Source: Xestospongia bergquistia
Lineage: Eukaryota > Porifera > Demospongiae > Haplosclerida > Petrosiidae
Assembly (NCBI GenBank): GCA_963965975.1
Contig: OZ014412.1
Coordinates: forward strand, 3,474,501 to 3,538,500
Direction of reading: 5' to 3'
Length of the DNA stretch: 64,000 bases
Below are positions 63,831 through 64,000 of this stretch, piece after piece; the first letter of the stretch is position 1; every line of letters starts with the position of its first letter. The position numbers and the translations under genes were made by a program. The notes under the pieces were generated by a model. That model was given only the letters and a program-made list of their open reading frames with translations, was not told where the DNA came from and did no database searches.

Positions 63831-63975
63831 TAAAAAGAACTAAGTCACTGAGACAAGGTAATACTTACAGTAAGAATAGTTTGTCAATGGTATTATCCAT
63901 TGTAGGTACTGTACCATCTCCTGTTAATCCACTAACAGATATTGTCCCTCATCAAGTAATACCTCAATATGAGAA
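63765..63975 (+). pseudogene. Type C TM and tail relic at the window edge
   Basis: TM part (63775-63856, ICWIKRTKSLRQ) with its GTAATA donor, then the tail exon from about 63905 to the PQYEN motif near 63975, after which similarity ends (TACATCATAATG). No Cys-rich exon is upstream. Resembles the relic at 59085-59310. Confidence 0.7.
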
Positions 63976-64000
63976 TTACATCATAATGTTAGTGTTTTGT

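Noticed and set aside
1..64000. tRNA, rRNA or viral genes
   Set aside because: No cloverleaf with conserved A/B boxes, no rRNA-like conserved stretch, and no polymerase, integrase or capsid-like frame was seen on either strand.

Overview
The window reads as AT-rich, intron-dense animal DNA. Genes are split into many exons by GT-AG introns, often only 40-70 bases long. The encoded domains are immunoglobulin (Ig), fibronectin type III (FN3), a single transmembrane (TM) helix, tyrosine-motif tails and Death domains. That set plus compact introns fits an early-branching metazoan, most likely a demosponge of the Amphimedon type; the taxon is an inference. I found no rRNA, tRNA, CRISPR array or bacterial-style operon.

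Almost everything recognisable is one clustered receptor superfamily in several states of repair. Type B (left third) has two forward genes, B1 (6273-9278) and B2 (14853-17812), each preceded by inverted wreckage of related genes. Type A, ITIM+Death (right half), has A2 (35781-39585) and A3 (47842-50676). Short-tailed receptors are A1 (31969, stopped by one nonsense codon), A5 (61040-63027) and the reverse-strand C1 (45455-47563). C2, C3, A4 and about a dozen smaller pieces are pseudogenes or relics. For the six intact models (B1, B2, A2, A3, A5, C1) the exons I delimited sum to a multiple of three and read open from ATG to stop.

All family members share a layout: signal peptide, Ig, FN3, one or two uncharacterised beta-rich regions including a Cys-rich membrane-proximal domain, then one TM helix. 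Tails differ. B1, A2 and A3 carry ITIM-consensus tyrosines followed by a C-terminal Death domain. B2 keeps an ITIM but has lost its Death domain. C1 and A5 have short tails with a YEN (Grb2-type) tyrosine. C1 and A3 are divergently transcribed with 278 bases between their start codons and have nearly identical Ig exons, which resembles paired activating/inhibitory immune receptors. This is the most interesting system here.

The right half looks like a repeated three-gene module: short-tailed receptor forward, C reverse, and ITIM-Death receptor forward, with C and A head to head. Copies are A1/C2/A2, then C1/A3, then the 52972 pseudogene/C3/A4, then A5 at the right edge. Between modules lie segmental duplications, a 46-bp minisatellite, AT microsatellites, several near-perfect palindromes, one hAT-like non-autonomous transposon (57925-58436), and one unrelated reverse gene with a frameshift at 41783-42624 under an NRF1-type site.
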